A DNA stretch of 64,000 nucleotides, from contig OZ255625.1 of NCBI GenBank assembly GCA_965276755.1, positions 2,356,001 to 2,420,000 of the forward strand, in the 5' to 3' direction. The notes below the pieces were generated by a model, which saw only the letters and a list, made by a program, of their open reading frames with translations, was not told where the DNA came from and did not search any database. Each line of letters starts with the position of its first letter. The stretch's first letter is position 1. The translations under genes were made by a program, and so were the position numbers. The stretch is from CAJCIS01 sp965276755. Lineage in GTDB: Bacteria; Pseudomonadota; Alphaproteobacteria; Acetobacterales; Acetobacteraceae. Below, one piece after another: positions 42,013 to 50,134 of this stretch.

Positions 42013-42810
42013 TCACTCGATTGCCCTGTCACTACATGCGTGCCCGCAAGCCGGGCAGGCCGGATCCCGCCGCAGGGTGATGGTGCGGAACGTGGCGGAC
42101 AAGGCGTCCCATAGCAGCAATCGTCCCGCCAGGCTCTCGCCCACGCCGAGTATTTCCTTGATCGTCTCCACGGCGGCAAGCGTGCCCATGACGCCCACGA
42201 CCGCACCCAGAACGCCGGCTTGTGCGCAGGATGGCACCACGCCCTCGCCCGGCGCCTCGGGGTAGAGGCAGCGATAGCACGCGCCGGCGCGCCCTGGGCG
42301 AAATACCGCAAGCTGTCCTTCGAAACGTGAAACGGCGGCCGAGACCAGCGTGCGCCCCGCGCGCCGGCACGCTTCAGCCACCACCGCGCGGGTGGCAAAA
42401 TTGTCGCTGCCGTCGCAGACCAGGTCGTAGCCCTCGATCAGTCCGGGCGCATTGCCGCCACCCAGCCGCACGGCATGGCCGGCCAGCCTCACCAGCGGAT
42501 TGATGGCCGACGCCGTGGCCAGCGCTGAGGCGACCTTGCCTCGCCCCACATCATCTGTGCCGTGCGCGATCTGGCGGGAGAGGTTGGACAGTTCGACCAC
42601 ATCGTCATCGACCACCCCGATGGTGCCCACGCCAGCCGCGGCCAGATAAAGCAGCACCGGCGAGCCTAGGCCCCCGGCGCCCACGATCAGCACGCGCGCC
42701 TGGCGCAGCCTCGCCTGGCCGGTGCCGCCTACCTCGGCCAGAAGGATGTGGCGGGCGTAGCGCTGGATTTCTTCTTCGGTGAAGTTCGGGCCGATGCCGT
42801 CCACGCCCAA
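42013..42810 (-). CDS. HesA/MoeB/ThiF-family adenylyltransferase
   Basis: 265 residues. It adenylates the C-terminal Gly-Gly of a small ubiquitin-like sulfur carrier. EEEIQRYARHILLAEVGGTG, ATP-binding LIVGAGGLGSPVLLYLAAAG, the DDDVVELSNLSRQ motif, and two zinc Cys pairs: CYRC and CPAC-G-H near the C-terminus (Cys-x2-Cys twice). It lacks the C-terminal rhodanese of MOCS3-type proteins. Whether it serves molybdopterin (MoeB) or thiamine (ThiF) is not clear; no carrier gene is adjacent. Confidence 0.92.
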   Translation of the reverse strand: MGVDGIGPNFTEEEIQRYARHILLAEVGGTGQARLRQARVLIVGAGGLGSPVLLYLAAAGVGTIGVVDDDVVELSNLSRQIAHGTDDVGRGKVASALATASAINPLVRLAGHAVRLGGGNAPGLIEGYDLVCDGSDNFATRAVVAEACRRAGRTLVSAAVSRFEGQLAVFRPGRAGACYRCLYPEAPGEGVVPSCAQAGVLGAVVGVMGTLAAVETIKEILGVGESLAGRLLLWDALSATFRTITLRRDPACPACGHACSDRAIE

Positions 42811-42828
42811 TCCCCTTGAAGGATAAGA

Positions 42829-42870
42829 ACTGGGGGGACTGTGCCATTCCCCCCAGACCCCCCGTCATCA
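42829..42870. repeat. G-rich hairpin repeat, single unit
   Basis: GGGGGGACTGTGCCATTCCC, i.e. an intermediate between the ATG and AATG stem classes. It separates the divergent MoeB-like and queC genes. Confidence 0.88.
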
Positions 42871-42885
42871 ATATAGGAGAAGGGC

Positions 42886-43650
42886 ATGACAAAAGACCGC
42901 CACGCACTCGTCCTCTTCTCCGGCGGACAGGACAGCACAACGTGCCTCGCCTGGGCGCTGGCCCGCTACCCCCACGTGGAAACCATCGGCTTTCTCTACG
43001 GCCAGCGCCACGCCGTCGAGATGGCCTGCCGCGGCACGATCCGCGCCGCACTGCCTGCCCACCTGGCGGCCAATCTCGGCCCGGACCATGTGATCGACAT
43101 CACCACCGGCGTGGCCGTGCTGGGCGAAACCGCCATGACCGCCGACCGGCCCATCGAAGCGGGCGAAGACGGCCTGCCCACCACCTTCGTGCCTGGCCGC
43201 AACCTGCTGTTTCTGACCTACGCCGCGGCGTTGGCCTGGCGGCGCGGCCTGCGCCGCATCGTCACGGGCGTGTGCGAAACCGATTATTCCGGCTACCCTG
43301 ACTGCCGTGACGACACGATCAAGGCCATGCAACTGGCGCTGAACCTGGGCATGGCCCGCCGCTTCGTGCTGGAAACGCCGCTGATGTGGCGCGACAAGGC
43401 CCAGACCTGGGCGATGGCCGCCGAGGCCGGCCTGACCGAGCTTGTCATCGAGCACACCCACACCTGCTATCTCGGCGACCGCACCCACCGCCACGCCTGG
43501 GGCTATGGCTGCGGCACCTGCCCCGCCTGCCGCCTGCGCGCGGATGGCTACGTAGCCTGGCGCTTAGATAATGACGGGGGGTTTGGGGGGGATGGCACAT
43601 CTCCCCCAACCTTCCTTCAAGATCAAGATAAAGACGATCGAAGGGGCTGA
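42886..43650 (+). CDS. queC: 7-cyano-7-deazaguanine synthase QueC
   Basis: Converts 7-carboxy-7-deazaguanine to preQ0 in queuosine synthesis. ATP pyrophosphatase loop ALVLFSGGQDSTTCLAWAL near the N-terminus, VPGRNLLFLTYAAALA, the FVLETPLMWRDKAQTWAMA region, and the zinc-binding HTCYLGDRTHRHAWGYGCGT with CPACRLRADGYVAW. ATG at 42886 follows GGAGAAGGGC. The domain ends near residue 225; the last 29 residues are read from the repeat at 43571-43612 and are not expected to be conserved. queD/E/F are not nearby. Confidence 0.96.
   Translation: MTKDRHALVLFSGGQDSTTCLAWALARYPHVETIGFLYGQRHAVEMACRGTIRAALPAHLAANLGPDHVIDITTGVAVLGETAMTADRPIEAGEDGLPTTFVPGRNLLFLTYAAALAWRRGLRRIVTGVCETDYSGYPDCRDDTIKAMQLALNLGMARRFVLETPLMWRDKAQTWAMAAEAGLTELVIEHTHTCYLGDRTHRHAWGYGCGTCPACRLRADGYVAWRLDNDGGFGGDGTSPPTFLQDQDKDDRRG
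43571..43612. repeat. G-rich hairpin repeat, single unit inside the queC 3' end
   Basis: ATGACGGGGGGTTTGGGGGG, then GATGGCACATCTCCCCCAAC. It lies within the queC frame and is translated as DGGFGGDGTSPPT. Confidence 0.9.
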
Positions 43651-43654
43651 CCCG

Positions 43655-45190
43655 GTGCCCCCACCCCAAATGCAAGCACCAAGCGAAAGCGTCTATGGCC
43701 GCGTAGAACGTGCCGCTCTAGTTGCGGCCGCCGTCATCATGCTGGGCATCGTGGCGGCCTCGGGGTGGCTGTCGATCAACAACGAAGCGCGGCTGGGCGA
43801 TGCCGCCATGACGCAGGACATCCGCGCGCGCACCGTCGATTTGCTCCAGACCGTTACCTCGGCCGAGACAGGGCAGCGGGGCTATCTCCTGACCGGCAAG
43901 GATCATTACCTCGACCCCTACCGCCAAGCCGCGGCGCGGGCGCCCGCCATGCTCGATGGCCTGAGCCGCGCCATGGGGGCCGACCCCATGTTCCCGCCCC
44001 TACGCGGCGCGATCAGCGAAAAGCTCGCCGAGCTCGCCCAGACGGTCGCCCTGACCCAATCGGGCCGGCGGGAGGAGGCGCTGGCGGTCGTCGCCTCCGA
44101 CCGCGGCCAGGCGCTGATGGACCACATTCGCGACCTGGCCGCGCGCCTGACCGAGAGGCAGCGCCTGGCGCTCGTCGAGGATCTGGGTATCAGCCAGCGC
44201 GGCGCGCGTGCGGTCGTCATCGTCGATACGCTGGCCCTTGTCCTGCTAACCCTCCTGAGCGTCTTCGTCGGCAGCAGCGTCAATCGCAACGTCCGCAGCC
44301 TGCGTCAGACGCGCGCCGCGCTCGAGGTCTCCAACACGGCGCTCGGCGAGGCAAACGCAGCCCTGAGGGCAGGCAGCGAGCGCCTGGAGATCGCCGTGCG
44401 CGAACGCACCGCCGAACTGACCTTGGCCAATGATGAAATCCAGCGCTTTGCCTACATTGTCAGCCACGACCTGCGCGCGCCGCTGCTCAACATCATCGGC
44501 TTTACCAGCGAGCTCGAGACGGCCACAGCCACGCTCAACAGCTTCGTCCACGCCCAGGCCGGTGCCGGCGGCACGGCCGTGCCCGCAGACGTGCGCGCGG
44601 CAAGCGAGGAGGATTTGCCCGAGGCGATCCGCTTCATCCAGACCAGCACGGCCAAGATGGACCGCCTGATCAATGCCATCCTGCGCCTCTCACGCGAGGG
44701 AAGGCGCGTGCTGACGCCCGAGCGGCTGGACATGGTGGCGCTGCTGCGTGGCGCGATCGATAACGTGGCCCATCAGGCGGCCGCCGTGGGTGCGGAGATT
44801 ACGCTCGGCGAGGTGCCCGCCATCGTCTCGGACCGCATCGCGGTGGACCAGGTGTTCTCCAATCTGATAGACAATGCGCTGAAATACCTGCTCGATGGCA
44901 GGCCGGGACGGATCGAGGTTGCGGGACGCCGGCATGGCGGTGCCGTCTGGATCAGCGTGGCCGATAATGGCCGCGGCATAGCCGAGCGTGACCGCGAGCG
45001 CGTCTTCGAGCTGTTTCGCCGCGCCGGCGTGCAGAACCGCCCCGGCGAGGGTATCGGGCTGGCCCACGTCAAGGCCCTGGTCCGCAGGCTGGGCGGCGCG
45101 ATAGAGTGCGAGTCCAACCTTGGGGAGGCGTCGGTCTTCACCGTCCGCTTACCGCTGGTGCTATCCCATGGTGGAGCCGAACTGACATGA
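43655..45190 (+). CDS. Sensor histidine kinase with CHASE3 domain
   Basis: About 511 residues from GTG 43655 (GAAGGGG upstream); reading further upstream goes into the repeat. Membrane segments at about 15-35 and 185-205 bracket a CHASE3 domain (RTVDLLQTVTSAETGQRGYL, LTGKDHYLDPYRQAAAR). A short coiled coil leads to HisKA (RFAYIVSHDLRAPLLNIIGF, His autophosphorylation) and HATPase (FSNLIDNALKYLLDGRPGRI, VADNGRGIAERDRERVFELF, GEGIGLAHVKALVRRLGGAI). Its signal is unknown. The stop overlaps the response regulator start (ATGA). Confidence 0.93.
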   Translation: MPPPQMQAPSESVYGRVERAALVAAAVIMLGIVAASGWLSINNEARLGDAAMTQDIRARTVDLLQTVTSAETGQRGYLLTGKDHYLDPYRQAAARAPAMLDGLSRAMGADPMFPPLRGAISEKLAELAQTVALTQSGRREEALAVVASDRGQALMDHIRDLAARLTERQRLALVEDLGISQRGARAVVIVDTLALVLLTLLSVFVGSSVNRNVRSLRQTRAALEVSNTALGEANAALRAGSERLEIAVRERTAELTLANDEIQRFAYIVSHDLRAPLLNIIGFTSELETATATLNSFVHAQAGAGGTAVPADVRAASEEDLPEAIRFIQTSTAKMDRLINAILRLSREGRRVLTPERLDMVALLRGAIDNVAHQAAAVGAEITLGEVPAIVSDRIAVDQVFSNLIDNALKYLLDGRPGRIEVAGRRHGGAVWISVADNGRGIAERDRERVFELFRRAGVQNRPGEGIGLAHVKALVRRLGGAIECESNLGEASVFTVRLPLVLSHGGAELT

Positions 45191-45618
45191 ATGCGGTACC
45201 TGTGATGATCTTGCTGATCGAGGACGATCCCGGCCACGCCAAGCTGATCGAGAAGAACGTCAGGCGCGCCGGCGTGGCCAACGACATCACCCATGTCTCC
45301 GATGGCGGCACGGCGCTGGCGCACCTCTTTGACCAGGGCGAGGCCTCCAAGGCCGATCCGCGCCTGGTGCTGCTGGATCTGAACCTGCCCGACATGAGCG
45401 GCATCGACATCCTGGCGCGCATCAAGGCCGACCCGGTGCTCAAGCGCACGCCGGTGATCGTGCTGACCACGACCGATGACAAGCAGGAAATCCAGCGCTG
45501 CTATGACCTCGGGTGCAACGTCTATATCACCAAGCCGGTGGAGTATGAGGGCTTCGCCTCGGCCATCCGCCAGCTCGGCCTGTTCCTGAGCGTCATGCAG
45601 GTTCCCGAGGCCGACTGA
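45187..45618 (+). CDS. Single-domain response regulator (CheY/Rcp1-like)
   Basis: 143 residues, only a receiver domain: MILLIEDDPGHAKLIEKNVR (acidic pair), LVLLDLNLPDMSGIDILARI (phospho-acceptor Asp), VIVLTTTDDKQEIQRCYDLG and CNVYITKPVEYEGFASAIRQ (Lys). No output domain. This subtype usually accompanies phytochrome- or CHASE3-type kinases. The overlap with the kinase gene shows co-translation. Confidence 0.95.
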   Translation: MNAVPVMILLIEDDPGHAKLIEKNVRRAGVANDITHVSDGGTALAHLFDQGEASKADPRLVLLDLNLPDMSGIDILARIKADPVLKRTPVIVLTTTDDKQEIQRCYDLGCNVYITKPVEYEGFASAIRQLGLFLSVMQVPEAD

Positions 45619-45661
45619 GATGTTCCCGGACTGGCACGTGCCCTTGCGCAGGCACATGTAG

Positions 45662-46732
45662 ATGGACCCGCTCGCCGCGCACCGGGTGCTTTACATCGAT
45701 GACGATCCGGGCATCGGCCGCCTGGTGCAACGCCAGTTGCAACGGTCGGGCTTTGCCGTGACGCTGGCCCATGATGGCGATGAGGGCGAGCGCCTGGCCG
45801 CCACCGGCGATTTCGATGCCATCGGGCTGGATCACTACATGCCCGGACGGGACGGACTGGAAGTGCTTGAAGCCCTGCGCGCGCTGCCTGATGCCCCGCC
45901 GGTGATCTTCTGCACCGGCGCCGAGGAGCCGCGCATTGCCGTCACCGCGCTGAAGAGCGGGGCGGCCGATTACGTGGTCAAGGACGTCCAGGGCGGGTTT
46001 ATCGAGCTGCTTGCGGCCAGCATCACCCAGGAGATCGGCCGCGCCGCGTTGCAGCGCGACAAGGAGCGCGCCGAACGCGAGGTGCGCGAAAGCCGCGACC
46101 GTTTCGAGCGCCTGGCCGCCCAGCAGGCGGTGCTGCTGCGCGAGATGAATCATCGCGTCGCCAACAGCCTGCAATTGATCAGCTCGCTGATCGAATTGCA
46201 GGCCCGCAAGGTGCCTGACGAGACCGCGCGCGCATTGCTGCGCCAGGCGGTCGAGCGCGTCGAGGCGGTGACACTCGTGCACCGGCGGCTCTACACCAGC
46301 GGCGACGTCGAGTTCGTGGAGATGGACAGCTATCTGGCCGGGCTGGTCGAGGAGCTTTCGCGCGCCACGCATGGGCCTGATGGCGCTAGCCGCATCGTGC
46401 TGAAGGCAGCCCCCATCCGGCTGGAGACCGACCGGGCCGTGGCTGTGGGGCTGGTGGTCAATGAACTTGTCACCAACGCGCTGAAATACGCCTACCCCAA
46501 TGGCGCCGGTCCCGTGCGCGTCGGGCTGCATGAGGCGGATGTGCAGGGCATGCTGTGCCTGACCGTGGAGGATGACGGCGTGGGCTTTGCCGAGGAGGCG
46601 CCGGCGCGAGGCAGCGGGCTGGGCTCGCTGATCGTGAGCAGCATGGCGCATTCTTTGCGCGCGAAGGTGGCGCGGGACGGCTCGCATGGGGGGACGCGGG
46701 TGGTGGTGACGCTTCCGCCTGTGGCGGCGTAG
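45662..46732 (+). CDS. Receiver domain fused to an HWE/HisKA_2-type histidine kinase
   Basis: 356 residues. Receiver domain 1-125 (VLYIDDDPGIGRLVQRQLQR, AIGLDHYMPGRDGLEVLEAL, SGAADYVVKDVQGGFIELLA), coiled-coil linker, then LREMNHRVANSLQLISSLIE (His site of the HisKA_2/HWE class), VNELVTNALKYAYPNGAGPV (N-box) and VEDDGVGFAEEAPARGSGLG. Such hybrids link a kinase cascade to the general stress response in alphaproteobacteria, often via PhyR, which is not here. 43 bp downstream of the response regulator; likely one operon. Confidence 0.93.
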   Translation: MDPLAAHRVLYIDDDPGIGRLVQRQLQRSGFAVTLAHDGDEGERLAATGDFDAIGLDHYMPGRDGLEVLEALRALPDAPPVIFCTGAEEPRIAVTALKSGAADYVVKDVQGGFIELLAASITQEIGRAALQRDKERAEREVRESRDRFERLAAQQAVLLREMNHRVANSLQLISSLIELQARKVPDETARALLRQAVERVEAVTLVHRRLYTSGDVEFVEMDSYLAGLVEELSRATHGPDGASRIVLKAAPIRLETDRAVAVGLVVNELVTNALKYAYPNGAGPVRVGLHEADVQGMLCLTVEDDGVGFAEEAPARGSGLGSLIVSSMAHSLRAKVARDGSHGGTRVVVTLPPVAA

Positions 46733-46747
46733 GGGGGTAGGGGAAGA

Positions 46748-46884
46748 ACTGGGGGGAATGTGCCATTCCCCCCAGACCCCCCGTCATCATTTAGGCCGAG
46801 TCCTCATAAATGACGGGGGGTTTGCGGGCTTGTGCGGATCAAGGCGGCGTATACGCCACCCCGCACAAGGCACATCTCCCCCAA
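46748..46884. repeat. G-rich intergenic hairpin repeat, pair with extra palindrome in one hairpin
   Basis: The left unit is standard (AATG:CATT). In the right unit the hairpin is interrupted: after GACGGGGGGTTTG comes CTTGTGCGG ... CCGCACAAG enclosing GGCGTATACGCC, and only then GGCACATCTCCCCC. An inner palindrome has thus been added at the hairpin tip. Confidence 0.85.
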
Positions 46885-46930
46885 CCTTTCTCGCCTTGAT
46901 CGTGTGTCAGTCTCAACGCGGATTGGCATA

Positions 46931-46970
46931 AGATTGGGTGGACCGTGCCGGTCTCCCCAAACTCCCGTCC
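46931..46970. repeat. G-rich hairpin repeat, single unit, variant stem
   Basis: GGGTGGACCGTGCCGGTCTC, then CCCAAACTCCCGTCCAC: the ACCG:CGGT stem class seen at 3699 and 9621, partly decayed. It overlaps the end of the GT61 gene region. Confidence 0.8.
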
Positions 46971-46971
46971 A

Positions 46972-47934
46972 CTATGTGCGCCCTGTCAACGCTGCGTCTA
47001 CCGCGGCGACGATTTCCGCCGCATCGACGGGCTCGTGGACACCGGCTTGCCTTGTGCATGCGTAAGCATGACCGCAATGCGATGCCAGATGCCTGAAATG
47101 GTCGTAGAATTTTGAACTCGGATCCATCGGGTTAATTTCTATGATCGCCGCACCCGGCGCCATCCACAGCATGTTTGCCAAAGCCGCGCCATGTTGCGCC
47201 ACCACGATGCGCGTCGCGGCGAATAGCGTGACCTGTTCCTGCAAGGAAGCGGTCTCCAGTTCGACCAGCCGTGCCGCGAAACCCCGCGAAGCAAGGGCTT
47301 CCTTCACCTCGCGCATGTTGGGCACTGTTCGCCTCATATTCGCCGACGTCTTTACCTCGGAAGCCTCGGACTGATAGAAATCCGGCGATTTGCCGCGATC
47401 GATCAGCAGGATCGGCGCCGTGGCATCGCGCGGGTGCGAGAGCACGCCAAGTCGTTGCCAAAGAATGTGGCGCACCGCGGCAAAGGCCAAGGCATCATAA
47501 TGCGCTGGATCGTCAAAGCCATTGATGCAATCGACGCTGAAGGCCTTTTCCTGCCGCAGCTTCCGCCAATGCTGTTTTGCAACGATTTCGAGCCTCGGCA
47601 AAGCCGCGATATGCGCGTCCATCGGACCGCACGAGCGGATGATGCGGGTCACGCCGTGCACCTGATCCACTGCGTCAGGCTGATCTTGCATATGCAGCAG
47701 CAGTGGGGCGAGAAACCCCAGGCAGAAATGGTAGAAATGCTCGACGGAGCTGAACCTGTTCTGCACGTCCAGCAGCTTTGTCTGAACGGATGGCGGCCCG
47801 GGCCCCAGGTCGCGAGCGGAACCATCAGGGGCAGGCGTGGCCGGCCGACCCAGCAGATCGAAGATCGAAGGGGCCGGCTCCGGGGCAGATGCCGGCTGCT
47901 GGCGGCGGAAAAGGCTGAGAAAGGACCGTATCAT
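46972..47934 (-). CDS. Glycosyltransferase family 61 (DUF563) protein
   Basis: 320 residues. The N-terminus is low-complexity with Pro/Ala. The conserved segment RIVVAQHGAALANMLWMAPG, then AAIIEINPMDPSSKFYDHFR, is the GT61 nucleotide-sugar region, and VEHFYHFCLGFLAPLLLHMQ lies in the N-terminal half. Acceptor unknown. It is a lone gene, convergent with the kinase cluster. Confidence 0.83.
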   Translation of the reverse strand: MIRSFLSLFRRQQPASAPEPAPSIFDLLGRPATPAPDGSARDLGPGPPSVQTKLLDVQNRFSSVEHFYHFCLGFLAPLLLHMQDQPDAVDQVHGVTRIIRSCGPMDAHIAALPRLEIVAKQHWRKLRQEKAFSVDCINGFDDPAHYDALAFAAVRHILWQRLGVLSHPRDATAPILLIDRGKSPDFYQSEASEVKTSANMRRTVPNMREVKEALASRGFAARLVELETASLQEQVTLFAATRIVVAQHGAALANMLWMAPGAAIIEINPMDPSSKFYDHFRHLASHCGHAYACTRQAGVHEPVDAAEIVAAVDAALTGRT

Positions 47935-48329
47935 CTGCCTGCCAGCGCCCGCGTTGTGGCAGCACGAAGCTGCCGTGATCCAGATGTTCTGGTGCTATTT
48001 TCTAAAAAGAACTGCTTCCTTCCTTGGCCCCGACATGCAGAAGGCCCCGGCTTGCACCGAGGCCTTCACATTGCACCGAGCCTTGTGGCTGGATGTCAGA
48101 ACGCGGAGGCGTCTCCTGCGGGTATCATCCAGGTGCACGCGGCTTCCATACAATGAGACACTGGATCACCTCCTCTCTGTTGTTGATGCCGGAGAATTGG
48201 GCACGTCCGCCGATTCGCGCAAGACCAAATATCGACGGGGGGTCTGGGGGGGGGCTGACGTATACGTCAGCCACATCTCCCCCAGCCTTAACCTTGACGC
48301 CCCACCACCCCCTGTGCCGACACTCCCCC
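47935..48329. other. Non-coding region between GT61 and bioF
   Basis: 395 bp. It holds a fragment of the AT-rich repeat (47996-48021, TTTTCTAAAAAGAACTGC), then GC-rich sequence with no gene, and a modified G-rich unit at 48231-48296. No biotin-type operator was recognised upstream of bioF. Confidence 0.5.
48231..48296. repeat. G-rich hairpin repeat with a 20-bp palindrome in its tip
   Basis: CGACGGGGGGTCTGGGGG, then the perfect palindrome GGCTGACGTATACGTCAGCC in place of ATGGCAC, then ACATCTCCCCCAGCC. Compare 46748-46884 and the two IS481 target sites. Confidence 0.88.
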
Positions 48330-49508
48330 ATGTCCCGCTTAGACACGCATTGCCTGGCCGAGCTGGACCGCCTGGCCCAAGCCGGCCTGCGCCGCACCCT
48401 GGCCGAGACCACCCACCCCAAACCAGGCCGAGCCGAGCGCGCCGGCCAGTCCCTGCTCAATTTCAGCGGTAACGACTACCTCGGCCTGTCGCACCACCCA
48501 GCCCTCGCCGCTAGAGCCGCCGACTACGCCAACCGCTACGGCACCGGCGCCGGAGCCTCACGCCTCATCTGCGGCACGCTCCCCGCCCACACCGCCTTGG
48601 AAACCCGCCTCGCTGCCCTGAAAGGCACTCAGGCCGCGATGCTCATGGCCAGCGGCTGGCAGGCCAATACTGCCGTGCTCGCCGCCCTGCTGCGACTGAC
48701 CGGTCCCACCACCCAGCTCTTCACCGACGAACTCAGCCACAACAGCCTGCTCCAAGGCGCACGCCTCGCCGGCATCCGCCCCACCCGCTTTGCCCACAAC
48801 AACATGGCCGACCTGACCGCGAAGCTCACCACCCCCGCCGCCGGCCCACGCATCATCGCCACCGAAAGCGTCTTTTCCATGGACGGCGACCGCGCCGACC
48901 TGCCCGCCCTGCGCGCCCTCGCCGAAACCCACAACGTCTTCCTCTATCTGGACGAAGCCCACGCAACCGGCGTGCTCGGCGCCAACGGCATGGGGCTGGG
49001 CGCCCACATGCCGGGCATCGACCTGCTGATGGGCACGGCAAGCAAGGCGCTCGGCAGCTTCGGCGCCTACATCGCCGGCAGCCGCGCGCTGATCGATTAC
49101 CTGCAGAACGCCTGCGCCGGCTTCATCTACACCACCGCCCTGCCACCGCCGTTACTCGGCGCAATCGACGCCGCGCTCGACCTGATCCCAACCATGGACG
49201 CCGAGCGCGCCCATCTCGCCACCCAGTCAAACCGCGTCCGCACCGCCCTCGCCGCGCTGGGCATAGACACGGGTGCCTCCACCACGCAGATCATCCCCGC
49301 CATGGTAGGCGACGCCCAGTCCGCACTGGATCTCGCGGCCGCCCTTCGCGCCCGCGGCGTCCTCGCCGTCGCCATCCGCCCGCCCACCGTGCCGCCCGGC
49401 ACCAGCCGCCTGCGCATCGCGCTGTCCGCCGCCCACACCGCGGCCGATGTGGACGCACTGATCGATGCAACCGCGGCCGTCTGGCCCCGCAGCCGGCTCG
49501 CCGTTTGA
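48330..49508 (+). CDS. bioF: 8-amino-7-oxononanoate synthase
   Basis: PLP enzyme condensing pimeloyl thioester with alanine in biotin synthesis. 392 residues from ATG 48330; the reading frame upstream is non-coding repeat. LLNFSGNDYLGLSHHPALAA, GTGAGASRLICGTLPAHTAL, ESVFSMDGDRADLPALRALA, LDEAHATGVLGANGMGLGA and TASKALGSFGAYIAGSRALI with the PLP Lys. The stop and the bioD start share a base (TGATG). Confidence 0.96.
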   Translation: MSRLDTHCLAELDRLAQAGLRRTLAETTHPKPGRAERAGQSLLNFSGNDYLGLSHHPALAARAADYANRYGTGAGASRLICGTLPAHTALETRLAALKGTQAAMLMASGWQANTAVLAALLRLTGPTTQLFTDELSHNSLLQGARLAGIRPTRFAHNNMADLTAKLTTPAAGPRIIATESVFSMDGDRADLPALRALAETHNVFLYLDEAHATGVLGANGMGLGAHMPGIDLLMGTASKALGSFGAYIAGSRALIDYLQNACAGFIYTTALPPPLLGAIDAALDLIPTMDAERAHLATQSNRVRTALAALGIDTGASTTQIIPAMVGDAQSALDLAAALRARGVLAVAIRPPTVPPGTSRLRIALSAAHTAADVDALIDATAAVWPRSRLAV

Positions 49509-50134
49509 TGCCGCGCGGCGTCTTCGTCACCGGCACGGGCACGAACGTCGGCAAGACGGTGGTCTGCGCCGCCTTGGTGCACCGCTGGGCCGCCGCCTAC
49601 TGGAAGCCGATCCAGACCGGCACGGCCACGGAGCCTGCGGACAGCGACACCATGGCCCACCTCGCGCCGGCCGCGCAGATCGCCCCGCCGCGCCACATCC
49701 TGGCAGCACCCCTTTCGCCCGAGGACGCCGCCGCGCGCGAGCACGCCACCATCACCCTGGCCGACTTCACCCTGCCCGCCACCGATCGCCCGATCGTTGT
49801 CGAAGGTGCCGGCGGCGTGCTCGTGCCGCTGAATGCGCACGACCTCATGATCGATCTGATGGTCCGCCTGGCGTTGCCCGTGATCCTGGTCGCAGCCACC
49901 AGCCTGGGCACGATCAATCACACCCTGCTCTCGCTCGCCGCCCTGCGCGCGCGTCACCTGGTGGTCGCCGGCATCATCCTCATCGGCGAGGATAACCCCG
50001 CCAACACCGACGCTATCGCCCGCCACGGCCAGGCTCGCATCCTGCACCGCCTGCCCCACCTCTCCCCGCTCACGCCCGCCACGCTCCAGCAGGCCGCGGC
50101 CCACCTCCCGGCCTACGACGCGGTGGCGGCGTGA
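49508..50134 (+). CDS. bioD: ATP-dependent dethiobiotin synthetase
   Basis: 208 residues. P-loop GVFVTGTGTNVGKTVVCAAL, YWKPIQTGT, and IVVEGAGGVLVPLNAHDLMI, the standard BioD motifs. It closes the ureido ring of dethiobiotin. Start ATG 49508 overlaps the bioF stop. bioA and bioB are not in the window. Confidence 0.95.
   Translation: MPRGVFVTGTGTNVGKTVVCAALVHRWAAAYWKPIQTGTATEPADSDTMAHLAPAAQIAPPRHILAAPLSPEDAAAREHATITLADFTLPATDRPIVVEGAGGVLVPLNAHDLMIDLMVRLALPVILVAATSLGTINHTLLSLAALRARHLVVAGIILIGEDNPANTDAIARHGQARILHRLPHLSPLTPATLQQAAAHLPAYDAVAA

Noticed and set aside
48150..48180. GGATCACCTCCT, resembling the 3' end of 16S rRNA
   Set aside because: Only about a dozen bases match; the surroundings do not resemble rRNA.
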